From Azospirillum oryzae (GTDB taxonomy: Bacteria; Pseudomonadota; Alphaproteobacteria; Azospirillales; Azospirillaceae), in the NCBI RefSeq assembly GCF_900177515.1, contig NZ_FXAK01000008.1, positions 485,574 through 549,573 on the forward strand: a stretch of 64,000 nucleotides of DNA, in the 5' to 3' direction. The notes under the pieces were generated by a model that was given only the letters and a program-made list of their open reading frames with translations, was not told the DNA's origin and did no database searches. The position numbers and the translations under genes are program-made. Numbering within the stretch: position 1 is the first letter of the stretch; every line of letters begins with the position of its first letter. This document shows positions 1 through 8,738 of this stretch, one piece after another.

Positions 1-2
1 CC

Positions 3-1256
3 AAGGACGTGCCCTTCGGCGTGCTGATGATGGCGGCGGTGGCGATGCTGATCCGGCTGGTCGGGCAGATGCCGCGGCCCCGCTGGGGGACGGTGCTGGG
101 ATTCGGCGCCGTCGTCGGGCTGGCGCTGGGGATTCGGGTCGGGGCGCTGCTGGTGGCCGGCTATGCCGCGGCGGCGCTGGTGGGCTGGGTGCTGGTCGGC
201 GGAGTCTCCGCCGGACGGCTGCGCGAGGCCGGCCGGGGGGCCTTGCGGCTGCTGCCGGCGCTGCCGGTCGCCTATGGGCTGATGGCGGTCTTCTGGCCCT
301 GGGCGGTGCTGGAGCCGCTGAACCCGTTGCGGGCGCTCGCTGACTTCTCGCATTTCCATTACCCGATCCGCACCATGCTGGGCGGCAACGAATATTGGAT
401 GTACGAGGTGCCGCGCAGCTATCTGGTCTGGTATCTCGGGGTCAAGCTGCCGCTGGTGATGCTGGGCGGCGCGGCGCTGGGGCTGCTGGTGCTGCCGGCG
501 ATGATGTATCGCGACCGGCTGGCGGGCGAAGTGGGCAGGGTCCGTGCGGTCGGCTGCGGGCTGGTGGCGATGGCGGCGCTGTTCCCGGTCGTCTGGTTCA
601 CCGTCACCCATGCGCCGGGCTACACCGCGATCCGCCATTTCCTGTTCGTGCTGCCGCCGCTGGCGGTGCTGGGCGGCATCGGGCTCGACCGGCTGCTCGG
701 CTGGGCCGGGGCCTGGAGGTTCGGCGTGTCGCAGCGGACCGGGCGCGGCCTGTCGGCGGCGGCCCTGGCCGGTGTCGCGCTGGCGCTGGTGCTGGGGCGC
801 GAGGCGACGGTCCTGGAGTCGCTGCATCCGGACGAATATGTCTATTTCAACGAACTGGTCGGCGGCGTCTCCGGCGCGGTGCGCAAATACGATGTCGATT
901 ACTGGGTCAACAGCCTGCCGGAAGCGGTGGACGACCTGTCCGAGGTGATCGCGGCGGAGGAAGCGCGCACCCACCATCACAAGACCTACAGCGTCGCCGT
1001 CTGCGCCGAGCCGTTGGCCTTCGAAAAGCTGGCGCCGGCCAACATGCGCTGGGTCAACGACTGGAACCGCGCCGACTTCTTCATCGCGCCGACGCAGGAG
1101 GACTGCGACACGCTGATGACCGGCTCGACAGTGGCGGAGGTCGAGCGCGACGGCGCCCTGCTGGCGGTCGTGAAGGATCTGCGCAAGCCGGCGGAACCGG
1201 CGGAGATCGTCGAGATGGCCCGCCTGCGCACCGGCCGCCATCAGCGGCATTGGTGA
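3..1256 (+). CDS. GT39/PMT-like membrane glycosyltransferase, C-terminal part (5' end outside window)
   Basis: The reading frame is open to the left edge, so the N-terminus, with the expected catalytic loop, is missing. The visible ~417 residues hold several hydrophobic helices in the first ~270 residues. A soluble C-terminal part follows, including a HPDEYVYFNELVGG stretch that is common at the end of polyprenyl-phosphate-dependent GT39-type glycosyltransferases. Such enzymes move a sugar from a lipid carrier to an acceptor on the outer face of the inner membrane. Acceptor and sugar cannot be told from this fragment. The gene converges on the minus-strand dctD with only 10 bp between the stop codons. 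The family call is by overall resemblance; the membrane-protein nature is clear. Confidence 0.6.
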   Translation, partial: KDVPFGVLMMAAVAMLIRLVGQMPRPRWGTVLGFGAVVGLALGIRVGALLVAGYAAAALVGWVLVGGVSAGRLREAGRGALRLLPALPVAYGLMAVFWPWAVLEPLNPLRALADFSHFHYPIRTMLGGNEYWMYEVPRSYLVWYLGVKLPLVMLGGAALGLLVLPAMMYRDRLAGEVGRVRAVGCGLVAMAALFPVVWFTVTHAPGYTAIRHFLFVLPPLAVLGGIGLDRLLGWAGAWRFGVSQRTGRGLSAAALAGVALALVLGREATVLESLHPDEYVYFNELVGGVSGAVRKYDVDYWVNSLPEAVDDLSEVIAAEEARTHHHKTYSVAVCAEPLAFEKLAPANMRWVNDWNRADFFIAPTQEDCDTLMTGSTVAEVERDGALLAVVKDLRKPAEPAEIVEMARLRTGRHQRHW

Positions 1257-1266
1257 CGACAGATCT

Positions 1267-2661
1267 TCAGCTGCGGGGCAGGAAACGTGTGCGGTCCAGC
1301 CCGTGGCGGGCCATCTTCTCGTTCAGGGTGCGGCGGGGGATGTCCAGCAGGTCCATCACCGACTTGATGTCGCCCTTGCAGCACTCCAGCGCCTGCTCGA
1401 TCGCCCGCTTCTCGAAGGCGTCGACCTGATCGGCGAGCGCGCGCGGTGCCGTCGCCGCCTCTCCGCCGACCGGGCGGCGGCGCAGCAGGCCGGCGACGCC
1501 GTTGCGCCCGACCGACAGGACATGGCGTTCGGCCAGATTGCGCAGTTCCCGCACATTGCCGGGCCAGTCATGGGCCAGTAGCGCGTCGATGTCGGCCGGC
1601 TCCAGCGGGCGCGGTTCGCGGCCATGGCGGGCGGCGAATTCGGCGGTGAAATAGTCGAACAGCAGCGGAATATCCTCCGCCCGCGCCCGCAGCGGCGGGA
1701 TGTGCAGTTCCGCCACGTTGAGGCGGTAATAGAGGTCGGCGCGGAAGCGTCCGTCCTCGCTGAGGTCGAGCAGGTCGATCTTGGTCGCCGCCACCAGCCG
1801 CAGGTCGACCGGAACCTGTTTGTTGGAGCCCAGACGTTCGATGGTGCGTTCCTGCAGGGCGCGCAGCAGCTTGACCTGGATGGCCAGCGGCATGCTCTCG
1901 ATCTCGTCGAGGAACAGGGTGCCGCCGCTGGAATGTTCCAGCTTGCCGGCGCGGCGCTGGGTGGCGCCGGTGAAGGCGCCGGGCTCATGCCCGAACAGCT
2001 CGCTTTCCGCCATGCTGTCGGGGATGGCGCCGCAATTGACGGCGACGAAGGCACCCTTTGCCCCCCTGGGCCCGAAATCATGCAGGCAGCGGGCGACCAG
2101 CTCCTTCCCCGTGCCGGTCTCGCCATGGATCAGCACGCTGGCGCTGGTGGCGGCGAGGTCGATCAGGTCGCGCCGCAGTTCGGCGATGGCGGGGGAGGTG
2201 CCGATCAGCTTCGAGTCGATCCCGCCGCCACCGGCCCGCCGGCGCAGGCCGCGGTTTTCCAGAACCAGCCGCCGCTTCTCCGCCGCGCGGCGGATGACGG
2301 CGACCAGATGGTCGGGTTCGAAGGGCTTCTCGATGAAGTCGTAGGCGCCGCGCCGCATCGCCTCCACCGCCAGCGCCACGTCGCCATGGCCGGTCACCAG
2401 GATCACCGGCAGGTCGGCATCGCGCTCCAGCGCCCGCTCCAGCACCGCCATGCCGTCCATCCGCGGCATCCGCACGTCGGTGACCAGCACGCCGGGGAAG
2501 TCTGGCGCCAGCAGGTCGAGCGCCGGCTGCGGCGTCTCGAAGCCCTGCGCGGCGAAGCCGGCCAGCTGCAGCCATTGCGTCACCGACACGCGCATCGCCA
2601 GCTCGTCGTCGATGAACAGGACGGGGGTGGCGAGCGGATCGGTCTTCATTCCGGCCCTCAT
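1267..2661 (-). CDS. dctD: C4-dicarboxylate-type response regulator, sigma-54 dependent (DctD-like)
   Basis: This NtrC-family activator of 464 residues has three domains. A receiver domain carries the phosphoacceptor D62 (TDVRMP). An AAA+ domain has Walker A GETGTGKE at 180-187, the sigma-54 contact loop GAFTGA at 228-233 and Walker B GGTLFLDE at 246-253. A Fis-type helix-turn-helix lies at the C-terminus. The start at 2661 overlaps the dctB stop as ATGA, so the pair is translationally coupled; a second ATG is at 2649. DctD-type proteins switch on sigma-54 promoters of dicarboxylate transporters after phosphorylation by DctB. No dctA or dctPQM lies in the window, so the target is elsewhere and the substrate is inferred from the family. 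Confidence 0.88.
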   Translation of the reverse strand: MRAGMKTDPLATPVLFIDDELAMRVSVTQWLQLAGFAAQGFETPQPALDLLAPDFPGVLVTDVRMPRMDGMAVLERALERDADLPVILVTGHGDVALAVEAMRRGAYDFIEKPFEPDHLVAVIRRAAEKRRLVLENRGLRRRAGGGGIDSKLIGTSPAIAELRRDLIDLAATSASVLIHGETGTGKELVARCLHDFGPRGAKGAFVAVNCGAIPDSMAESELFGHEPGAFTGATQRRAGKLEHSSGGTLFLDEIESMPLAIQVKLLRALQERTIERLGSNKQVPVDLRLVAATKIDLLDLSEDGRFRADLYYRLNVAELHIPPLRARAEDIPLLFDYFTAEFAARHGREPRPLEPADIDALLAHDWPGNVRELRNLAERHVLSVGRNGVAGLLRRRPVGGEAATAPRALADQVDAFEKRAIEQALECCKGDIKSVMDLLDIPRRTLNEKMARHGLDRTRFLPRS

Positions 2662-4448
2662 TGCGCTTCCGGCAGCTGGATGACGAAACAGGCGCCGGCG
2701 TCGGGATTGTTCTCCGCCCGCAGCGTGCCGCCGAAGTCCTGCACGATGCCATAGGACAACGACAGCCCGAGGCCAAGCCCCTGGCCGACCTCCTTGGTGG
2801 TGAAGAAGGGGTCGAACAGTTGGAACTGGTGCGCCTCGGCGATGCCGGTGCCGGTGTCGCGGATGCGGATTTCCCAACCTTCGGCATTCCGGTCGGCGGT
2901 CAGGGTCAGGCGGCGGTCCTCGCACTCGGCCATGGCATCGGCGGCGTTGCGCAACAGGTTGACGAAGACCTGTTCCAGCCGCACCGCGTCGCCGCGCACG
3001 CGGGCGTCGGGCGGGATGCTGTGCTCCACCTGCACCTCCTCCTCGCGCAGGCGGGAGGCGAGAAGGGCCAGCGCGCGGTCCATGGCGCGGGCGACCGGCA
3101 CCGCCTCCACCCGCGCCGGCCCCTTGCGGGCGAAGTCCTTCAGATGGCCGGAGAGCACCGCCATCCGCTCCGCCAGGTCGCCGATCATGGCGAGGTTGTC
3201 GCGGACCATCACCGTCTCGCCGCGCTCGGCCAGCAGGCGGGTGGAGGCGACGAAGGTGCGGATGGCGGCCAGCGGCTGGTTGATCTCGTGCGCCAGCGCC
3301 GCCGACATCTGGCCCAGCGCCGCCAGCTTGCCGGCCTGCACCAGCTCCTCCTGCGCCTCGCGCAGGACGCGGTTGGCGGTCAGAAGTTCGGCCGTGCGTT
3401 CCTCCACCCGGCGTTCCAGCGTCACGCGGGCCTCATGCTGGAGCCGCAACGTTTGGCGCCGCTGCCAGCCCAGCGCCAGGGCGGCGGCCAGCAGCAGGAT
3501 GCCCATCGCGGTCAGCACGGCGGCGCCGGCCGCCTGGGCCTTCACCGGCTCCAGATCCGACAGGAAGCGGATGGTCCAGCCGAATTCCGGCAGGGCGAGT
3601 TCCTGCATCAGGTAGGCATGGCGGGCGCCGTGAGCGAGCGGATCGGGCAGGCTGATTTGGCGCGCGCCGTTTTCTGCCGGCGGGCCGTCGCGCAGGCCGA
3701 GCGGGGCCGGATCGCTGCGGTCATACTGGCGGGTCTGCGCCAGACGGGCCTTCACCGTGTCGGGCAGCGGGCGCAGCGCGCGGTATTTCCAGTCGGCATG
3801 GCTGGACAGGAAGACGATGCCGTTCTCGTCGGTCACCAGCACCCGCTCGCCACCGGCGGCCCAATCGCGTTGCAGCGGCTCCAGGTCGATCTTGACCACG
3901 GCGACGCCGATCAGCGCCTCCCCCCGGTGCACGGCGTGCGACAGGAAATAGCCGGGCAGCCCGGTGGTGACGCCGATGCCGAAATAACGGCCGCTGCCGG
4001 ACTCCACCGCCTGGCGGAAATAAGGGCGGAAATCATAGGTCTGGCCGACGAAGCTCTGCGCCGGATCGGCCCAGTTGCTGGCCGACAAGGCGAGGCCCGA
4101 GCGGTCCACCACATAAAGCGCCGCCGAACCCGCTGCCGCGTTCGCCGTCTCCAGCCGGCGGTTCACCGCGTCGCGCCGCGTCTCCGACGGCGCATCGAGC
4201 AGGTCCAGCACCTCATGATCGCGGGCGACCAGAAAGGGGAGGTAGTCATAGCGGCCGACCGCATTGCGGATGCTGCTGGCATAGAGGCCGAGCCGCTGGT
4301 CGCCGTTCAAGGTCAGCGCCGCCCGCGCTTCCGCTTCCGCCCAGCGATAGGCGCCCCAGCAGGCCAGCGCCGTCACCGCGGCCAGCGCCGCGACGAGGAT
4401 CGCCAGCCGGCGGTGGCGCAGCGAACGGGAGGAAACGGAGTCGGCCAT
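2658..4448 (-). CDS. dctB: C4-dicarboxylate-type sensor histidine kinase (DctB-like)
   Basis: The 596-residue membrane kinase has one transmembrane helix at about 15-35 and a second at about 305-328. Between them is a periplasmic ~270-residue double-Cache-like sensor containing RPYFRQAVESG and a YFLSHAV motif, both usual in DctB sensors. A coiled coil (about 335-375) follows, then a HisKA domain with H387 in ALAHEINQPL, and an HATPase domain with the GTGIAEAHQFQLFDPFFTTK and GLGLGLS boxes. The start at 4448 was chosen because it sits just before the first membrane helix; longer versions only add an unlikely basic leader. It is the upstream gene of a two-gene operon with dctD and should phosphorylate DctD in response to periplasmic dicarboxylates. 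Confidence 0.88.
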   Translation of the reverse strand: MADSVSSRSLRHRRLAILVAALAAVTALACWGAYRWAEAEARAALTLNGDQRLGLYASSIRNAVGRYDYLPFLVARDHEVLDLLDAPSETRRDAVNRRLETANAAAGSAALYVVDRSGLALSASNWADPAQSFVGQTYDFRPYFRQAVESGSGRYFGIGVTTGLPGYFLSHAVHRGEALIGVAVVKIDLEPLQRDWAAGGERVLVTDENGIVFLSSHADWKYRALRPLPDTVKARLAQTRQYDRSDPAPLGLRDGPPAENGARQISLPDPLAHGARHAYLMQELALPEFGWTIRFLSDLEPVKAQAAGAAVLTAMGILLLAAALALGWQRRQTLRLQHEARVTLERRVEERTAELLTANRVLREAQEELVQAGKLAALGQMSAALAHEINQPLAAIRTFVASTRLLAERGETVMVRDNLAMIGDLAERMAVLSGHLKDFARKGPARVEAVPVARAMDRALALLASRLREEEVQVEHSIPPDARVRGDAVRLEQVFVNLLRNAADAMAECEDRRLTLTADRNAEGWEIRIRDTGTGIAEAHQFQLFDPFFTTKEVGQGLGLGLSLSYGIVQDFGGTLRAENNPDAGACFVIQLPEAQ

Positions 4449-4752
4449 CGCCTGTCTATGGAGCCGCCGGGGCGATGCTGTCCAGCGCCTTTTCCCGCCG
4501 CCGCGAGGGTCGGTAAAATGCCCAAGGTTTTTGAATGAACGTCCAATCAAGATCGCCGGGGCGTCGTATGAATGCAAATCAACCAAGCGGATATGACAAA
4601 TGAACGGCGCCGCCAGCGGTGACATTGGCCGGCTTCTGTTGTTTGCGTCACTTTCATGGCATGCAAAAGGCGGTTATGGTGCGCCGCTGCCGGCTTGGGC
4701 TTGACCTTGCGGCACATGCAGGCAACGGGATCGAAACGGGGGAGACAGGATC
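4449..4752. other. Divergent intergenic region between dctB and pmtA
   Basis: This 304-bp stretch lies between the divergent dctB and pmtA starts and must hold both promoters. It contains a short AT-richer part around 4520-4600. I searched both strands for a -24/-12 sigma-54 element and found none I would defend. No small gene is convincing here. Confidence 0.4.
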
Positions 4753-5373
4753 ATGGACGCCGAATCCATTCGCGCCGCTTATCGCCGCTATGCCGGATTC
4801 TACGACCGGGTGTTCGGCGTGCTGCTGGCTTCCGGCCGGCATGCGGCGGTGGAGTGGCTGAACCGCCGCGGCGGCCTGCGCATCCTGGAGGTCGGCGTCG
4901 GCACCGGCCTGTCGCTGTCCGATTACCGCAAGGACAACCGCGTCGTCGGCATCGACCTGTCCACCGACATGCTGAAGGTGGCGCAGGAGCGGGTGGAGCG
5001 CGAGAAGCTCGACCATGTCGAAGGGTTGCTGGAGATGGATGCCGGCAAGCTGGCCTTCGCCGACGGCAGCTTCGACGTCGTGGTCGCCATGTATGTGATG
5101 ACCGTCGTCCCCGACCCCCAGGGCACGATGGCGGAACTGGAGCGCGTCTGCAAACCCGGCGGCGACATCGTCATCGTCAACCATTTCGCCGCCCCGCGTC
5201 CCGGCGTCCGCCGCGCGGTGGAGGGCTGGCTGTCGCCCTTGTCGAAGAAGCTCGGCTGGCGGCCCGACTTCACGCTGGATGCGATGATGGCCGGCTCGCG
5301 GCTGGCGGTGGAAAGCATCCGCACCCTGCCGCCCTTCGGGCTGTTCAGCCTGCTGCACTGTCGGCGGGGGTAG
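4753..5373 (+). CDS. pmtA: Phosphatidylethanolamine N-methyltransferase, Rhodobacter PmtA type
   Basis: The 206-residue class I SAM-dependent methyltransferase has motif I as LEVGVGTGLSLSDY at about 45-58, an acidic motif II (GIDLSTDML) and a FDVVVAMYVMTVVPDP post-motif. The VGVGTGLSL form of motif I and the following NHF segment match the PmtA group that makes phosphatidylcholine from phosphatidylethanolamine by three methylations at the inner membrane. It has no membrane helix, as expected for this peripheral enzyme. It is divergent from dctB and is followed 86 bp later by a HemD-like gene. The call relies on motif resemblance; another small-molecule methyltransferase is possible but less likely. 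Confidence 0.75.
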   Translation: MDAESIRAAYRRYAGFYDRVFGVLLASGRHAAVEWLNRRGGLRILEVGVGTGLSLSDYRKDNRVVGIDLSTDMLKVAQERVEREKLDHVEGLLEMDAGKLAFADGSFDVVVAMYVMTVVPDPQGTMAELERVCKPGGDIVIVNHFAAPRPGVRRAVEGWLSPLSKKLGWRPDFTLDAMMAGSRLAVESIRTLPPFGLFSLLHCRRG

Positions 5374-5459
5374 GGGCGCCTGTCCATCCCGCGTGACCGC
5401 GCCGGTCGCCTGCTGTTACTCTCTCGGTCACCAAACAGGCGGAACATGGGAGCGGGGAT

Positions 5460-6305
5460 ATGGCCGAACAGGGCGGCGATCTGGCGGGAAAGCGGATTCT
5501 GGTGCCGGAAAGCCGGGATCTCGACCTGTTCGCGGGCATGATGGAACAGCACGGCGCCGAGACGATCCGCTGCCCGCTGGTCAAGATCCTCGACCTCGAC
5601 GATCCGGCGCCGGCAAGGGACTGGCTGGAGCGGCTGCTGACCGAAGGGTTCGACGACATCGTCCTGCTGACCGGCGAGGGGCTGCGACGGCTGATGACCG
5701 TCGCCCGCGCCATGGAGCGCGAGGCCGAGGTGGTCGCCGCCATCGGCCGGGCGCGGGTCTTCGTGCGCGGACCGAAGCCGGTGAAGGCACTGCGCGAGAT
5801 CGGCTGCGCCCCCTACAAATCCGCCCCCGCCCCAACCACCGACGGTGTCATCGCCATGCTGGGCGAGGAGGACCTCACCGGCCGCCGCGTCGGTGTCCAA
5901 CTCTATCCCGGCAACCCGAACGACCCGTTGTTGGAGGCCGTGCGGGCCGGCGGCGGCATTCCGGTGGCGGTGACCCCCTACCGCTACGCCAATGATTCGG
6001 AGACCGGCGCCGTCCAGACGGCGATCCGCGACATGGCGGACGGGCGCATCGACTTCGTCGCCTTCACCGCATCGCCCCAGGTGCGGCGCCTGCACGAGGT
6101 GGCGGAGGCTTGCGGTCTCGGCGACGCCTTCCGCCAGGGCTTCGCCAGGACGCGCATCGCCGCCGTCGGCCCGGTGGTGGCCGAAGCGGTGGAGGCGGCC
6201 GGCGGCACCGTCGCGGTTTCTCCGGACTCGACCTTCCACATGAAGCCGCTGGTCAACGCCATCCGCCGGCTGCTGACGGAGGGGGAGGGGAGCAAGCCGG
6301 CCTGA
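5460..6305 (+). CDS. Uroporphyrinogen-III synthase family protein (HemD-like)
   Basis: The 281-residue protein starts after a strong GGAGCGGGG ribosome site. It has the two-lobed HemD layout: KRILVPESRD at the start, a hinge near SAPAPTTDGVI, a GRRVGVQLYPG segment opening the second lobe, and the FVAFTASPQVRRL motif near the end. HemD closes and inverts ring D of hydroxymethylbilane to give uroporphyrinogen III in the cytoplasm. Sequence similarity within this family is low. Genes with this SPQVRRL version are often extra HemD-domain proteins rather than the housekeeping enzyme, and no hemC or hemX neighbour is present to settle it. I therefore leave the symbol empty. Confidence 0.72.
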   Translation: MAEQGGDLAGKRILVPESRDLDLFAGMMEQHGAETIRCPLVKILDLDDPAPARDWLERLLTEGFDDIVLLTGEGLRRLMTVARAMEREAEVVAAIGRARVFVRGPKPVKALREIGCAPYKSAPAPTTDGVIAMLGEEDLTGRRVGVQLYPGNPNDPLLEAVRAGGGIPVAVTPYRYANDSETGAVQTAIRDMADGRIDFVAFTASPQVRRLHEVAEACGLGDAFRQGFARTRIAAVGPVVAEAVEAAGGTVAVSPDSTFHMKPLVNAIRRLLTEGEGSKPA

Positions 6306-6367
6306 GCGGCCATCGCCCTTTGCAGGCCAGCGACCTTTCGCCCCACCCTCCTTATGCGCGGGCGGAT

Positions 6368-6382
6368 TGATAACAATTCTCA
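6368..6382 (+). promoter_or_regulatory. Fur-like box upstream of the di-haem peroxidase gene
   Basis: TGATAACAATTCTCA matches the 7-1-7 Fur consensus TGATAAT-N-ATTATCA at 12 of 14 scored positions. It lies 65 bp upstream of the peroxidase start codon, in a short AT-rich patch in otherwise GC-rich DNA. Alphaproteobacterial Fur-family regulators (Fur/Mur, Irr) vary in their sites, so which of them might bind is open. Confidence 0.5.
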
Positions 6383-6446
6383 CTCTCGATTAACCTTTGA
6401 CGCTCAGTGTGGTCCGCAGTCAGCGGCCGTTGCCAGGAGCGTCGTC

Positions 6447-7613
6447 ATGCCCGTCCGTCTTTCTCCCCTGTCCCGCGGCGCGCTTGCGCTGGCCTTCCTG
6501 TCGGCCGGGCTGGCCGGGGGTGGGTCCGTTCTTGCTGCGGATCTGTCGAGCAAGGAGAAGCTGGGGGAGGCGCTGTTTTCCGACACCGCGCTGTCGGCCA
6601 ACCGCACGCAATCCTGCGCCGACTGCCACAATCCGGATTTCGGTTTCGCCGATCCGCGCACCGGCGGGGCTGGCGGGGCGGCGTCGGTCGGCGACAACGG
6701 CAAGTCGGTGGGCGACCGCAATGCGCCGACGGCGGCTTACGCGGCCTTCACCCCCGCCTTCCACATCAAGGCGGATGGCAAGGCGGTCGGCGGCCAGTTC
6801 TGGGACGGCCGCGCCGCGACGCTGAAGGATCAGGCCGGCGGCCCGCCGCTGAACCCGGCGGAGATGGGGCTGACCTCCAAGGAGCAGGCGCGGGAAAGGC
6901 TGGCGGAGAATCCCGACTACGCCCGCGCCTTTGTGGCGCTCTATGGCGCCGGGGTGCTGGACGATGCCGGGCGCGCCTATGACGCGATGACCGACAGCAT
7001 CGCCGCCTTCGAGAAGACCGACCGCTTCGCGCCCTTCGATTCGAAATACGACCGCTATCTGCGCGGCCAGTACAAGATGACGCCGGAGGAGGATCTGGGC
7101 ATGACCCTGTTCTTCTCCACCCAGTTCACCAACTGCAACCAGTGCCACAAGCTGAAGGCGATGCCGGCTGCGGAGGGGGAGATGTTCACCAATTATGAAC
7201 ATCACAACATCGGCGTTCCGGCCAATCCGGCCCTGCGCGACGCCTCCGGCAAGCCGGGCTTCGCCGACCGCGGGCTGCACGACAATCCGGCGGCGGCCAA
7301 GCCCGCCTATGAAGGGAAGTTCAAGACGCCGACCCTGCGCAACGTCGCGGTGACCGGCCCCTACATGCACAATGGCGTCTTCAAGGATCTGGAGACGGTC
7401 GTCCGCTTCTACGACCACTACAACAACCGGACGGAAAAGGCCGCGATCAATCCGGAGACCGGCAAGCCCTGGGGAGCGCCGGAGGTGGCGGCGAACCTTT
7501 CGACCAAGGAACTGGAATCGGCCCCGGCGCTGGACACCCGCCGCGTCAAGGCGCTGGTTGCCTTCATGAAGACGCTGACCGACTCGCGGTACGAACACCT
7601 GCTGGCGAAATAG
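6447..7613 (+). CDS. Di-haem cytochrome c peroxidase / MauG-family protein
   Basis: The 388-residue exported protein has a signal peptide ending near AGGGSVLA-AD (about residues 1-30). Two haem c attachment motifs are visible, CADCH at 57-61 and CNQCH at 230-234, which is the spacing of bacterial di-haem peroxidases. A KTPTLRNVAVTGPYMHNGVF segment, typical of the family, carries a likely distal haem ligand methionine. In the periplasm these proteins reduce hydrogen peroxide with electrons from small cytochromes, or act as MauG-like oxidases. The start was placed at the ATG that gives a clean signal peptide. A Fur-like box upstream suggests iron control. No mau genes are nearby, so peroxidase is the safer guess. 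Confidence 0.87.
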   Translation: MPVRLSPLSRGALALAFLSAGLAGGGSVLAADLSSKEKLGEALFSDTALSANRTQSCADCHNPDFGFADPRTGGAGGAASVGDNGKSVGDRNAPTAAYAAFTPAFHIKADGKAVGGQFWDGRAATLKDQAGGPPLNPAEMGLTSKEQARERLAENPDYARAFVALYGAGVLDDAGRAYDAMTDSIAAFEKTDRFAPFDSKYDRYLRGQYKMTPEEDLGMTLFFSTQFTNCNQCHKLKAMPAAEGEMFTNYEHHNIGVPANPALRDASGKPGFADRGLHDNPAAAKPAYEGKFKTPTLRNVAVTGPYMHNGVFKDLETVVRFYDHYNNRTEKAAINPETGKPWGAPEVAANLSTKELESAPALDTRRVKALVAFMKTLTDSRYEHLLAK

Positions 7614-7623
7614 GGCAGAACTC

Positions 7624-7809
7624 TCAGCCGCCGATATCGATGCGGAAGAGTTCCATATCCAGCAGTTCCATCGACATCCGGCGACGACCCATTGAACTGT
7701 GTCGGGCGGCATTGCGGGACGCCAGCTTGCGGGCCAGCGGCTGGCTCAGCCAAGCGGCGCGGGCGCGGTCGATCAGGGCGGTGCAGCGATGGGACAGATT
7801 GGCGTTCAT
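7624..7809 (-). CDS. Small Arg-rich hypothetical protein
   Basis: The frame encodes 61 residues rich in Arg, Ala and Met, with no membrane segment and no motif I recognise. Its size and charge recall the short DUF1127-type proteins of alphaproteobacteria, but the usual LRxWRxRRR and DIGL pattern is not present. A GAAAGAG sequence about 10 bases upstream of the ATG may serve as ribosome site. It is convergent with the peroxidase gene, ending 11 bp from it. It could be a chance frame in GC-rich DNA. Confidence 0.4.
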   Translation of the reverse strand: MNANLSHRCTALIDRARAAWLSQPLARKLASRNAARHSSMGRRRMSMELLDMELFRIDIGG

Positions 7810-7986
7810 GGCTGTCGGGCTCTTTCGGAAGGGGTCGAGGTCGGCGGCAGCATGGCTCCTGTGAGCAGTTGCAATAAGAATGTCCCGGCAACATGACAGT
7901 TTCTATCGCCCGAAGGTCTAGTCCCTACGCCATAGGGGTGGGATTCGGCCGATTCCGGATCGGTCTTCGACCAAAGAAGGAGGGCG

Positions 7987-8544
7987 TCACATCACCAGCC
8001 CGACCTGCCGGCGCAGCGCGTCACGGGCCTCGCCGTCCAGAACCGGCAAGCCATTGCGGGCCTCCAGCATGTAGGCGCCTGGATCGGCCAGGGTGCGCAT
8101 GGCGAATCCGGCGACCACCGGCGGCTCGCTGCTGAGCGGCGGCTGGTCGTAGACGGGGGTGAAGCTGCAGCCGCTGAGCAGGGCGCGGATCATCAGCGCC
8201 TCGTCCGAACTGGCGCCGGCCGCCGGCGTGTTGATGCCGAACAGCAGCCGCTCCGCCTCCGAGTCGGTCACCAGCCCGCGTTCCAGCAGGATGTCGACCA
8301 TGCCGGAACTGGTCATCACCGGCGCCGCCCGGCCTTTCCAGCAGAAGCGGCCGTCGTCCCAGCCGACATCCAGGCTGCGGAAGATCATGTGCGGTTCGCC
8401 GCCGCCGGGTGCGCCGGCGACGATGTAGTTGACCCGCAGAAGCCCGTTCCACGCCCCGGCCGGAGCGACGATGCAGGACAGCCCGCTGCGTGTCAGGCGC
8501 AGATAGGTGTCGTTGATGCCCGATGGCTCGAAGTCGAAAAGCAT
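7987..8544 (-). CDS. Conserved-looking hypothetical protein, 185 aa
   Basis: The start follows a good GAGGTGAG ribosome site 6 bases upstream, and codon use is like that of the neighbours, so this is a real gene. The protein is soluble, without signal peptide or membrane helix. It begins MLFDFEPSGINDTYLRL and has no catalytic motif I can name. It lies between the small Arg-rich frame and ccoG, all on the minus strand but separated by about 180-190 bp, so an operon is uncertain. I do not recognise a family. Confidence 0.65.
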   Translation of the reverse strand: MLFDFEPSGINDTYLRLTRSGLSCIVAPAGAWNGLLRVNYIVAGAPGGGEPHMIFRSLDVGWDDGRFCWKGRAAPVMTSSGMVDILLERGLVTDSEAERLLFGINTPAAGASSDEALMIRALLSGCSFTPVYDQPPLSSEPPVVAGFAMRTLADPGAYMLEARNGLPVLDGEARDALRRQVGLVM

Positions 8545-8673
8545 GGGTGTCTCACCTCGCTGCAGGCGGATCCGGCGTCGCCGCGGTCCAGCCTTCGTTC
8601 GCTTGAGTCAGGTGAGTTGCATGCCGGCCCGCGCAAACTGCCCATGCGGGGCCCCTCCCTTTGCGCAGAAACA

Positions 8674-8712
8674 CGAAAGGCGGTAGGCCGATCCGCCGGC
8701 CCCCGCCTTTCG
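8674..8712 (-). terminator. Hairpin downstream of ccoG
   Basis: CGAAAGGCGG at 8674-8683 pairs perfectly with CCGCCTTTCG at 8703-8712, and an inner GGCCG/CGGCC stem extends the structure. It follows the ccoG stop codon on the minus strand, and a short T-rich stretch (TGTTTC) comes after it. It is likely the transcription end of ccoG. Confidence 0.5.
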
Positions 8713-8738
8713 CGCTCGTGCCAAGGAGGGTTCGGAGG

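Noticed and set aside
4449..4752. Search for a sigma-54 promoter between dctB and pmtA
   Set aside because: GGCAC/GCA-like pieces occur but none with the required spacing of the -24 and -12 elements.
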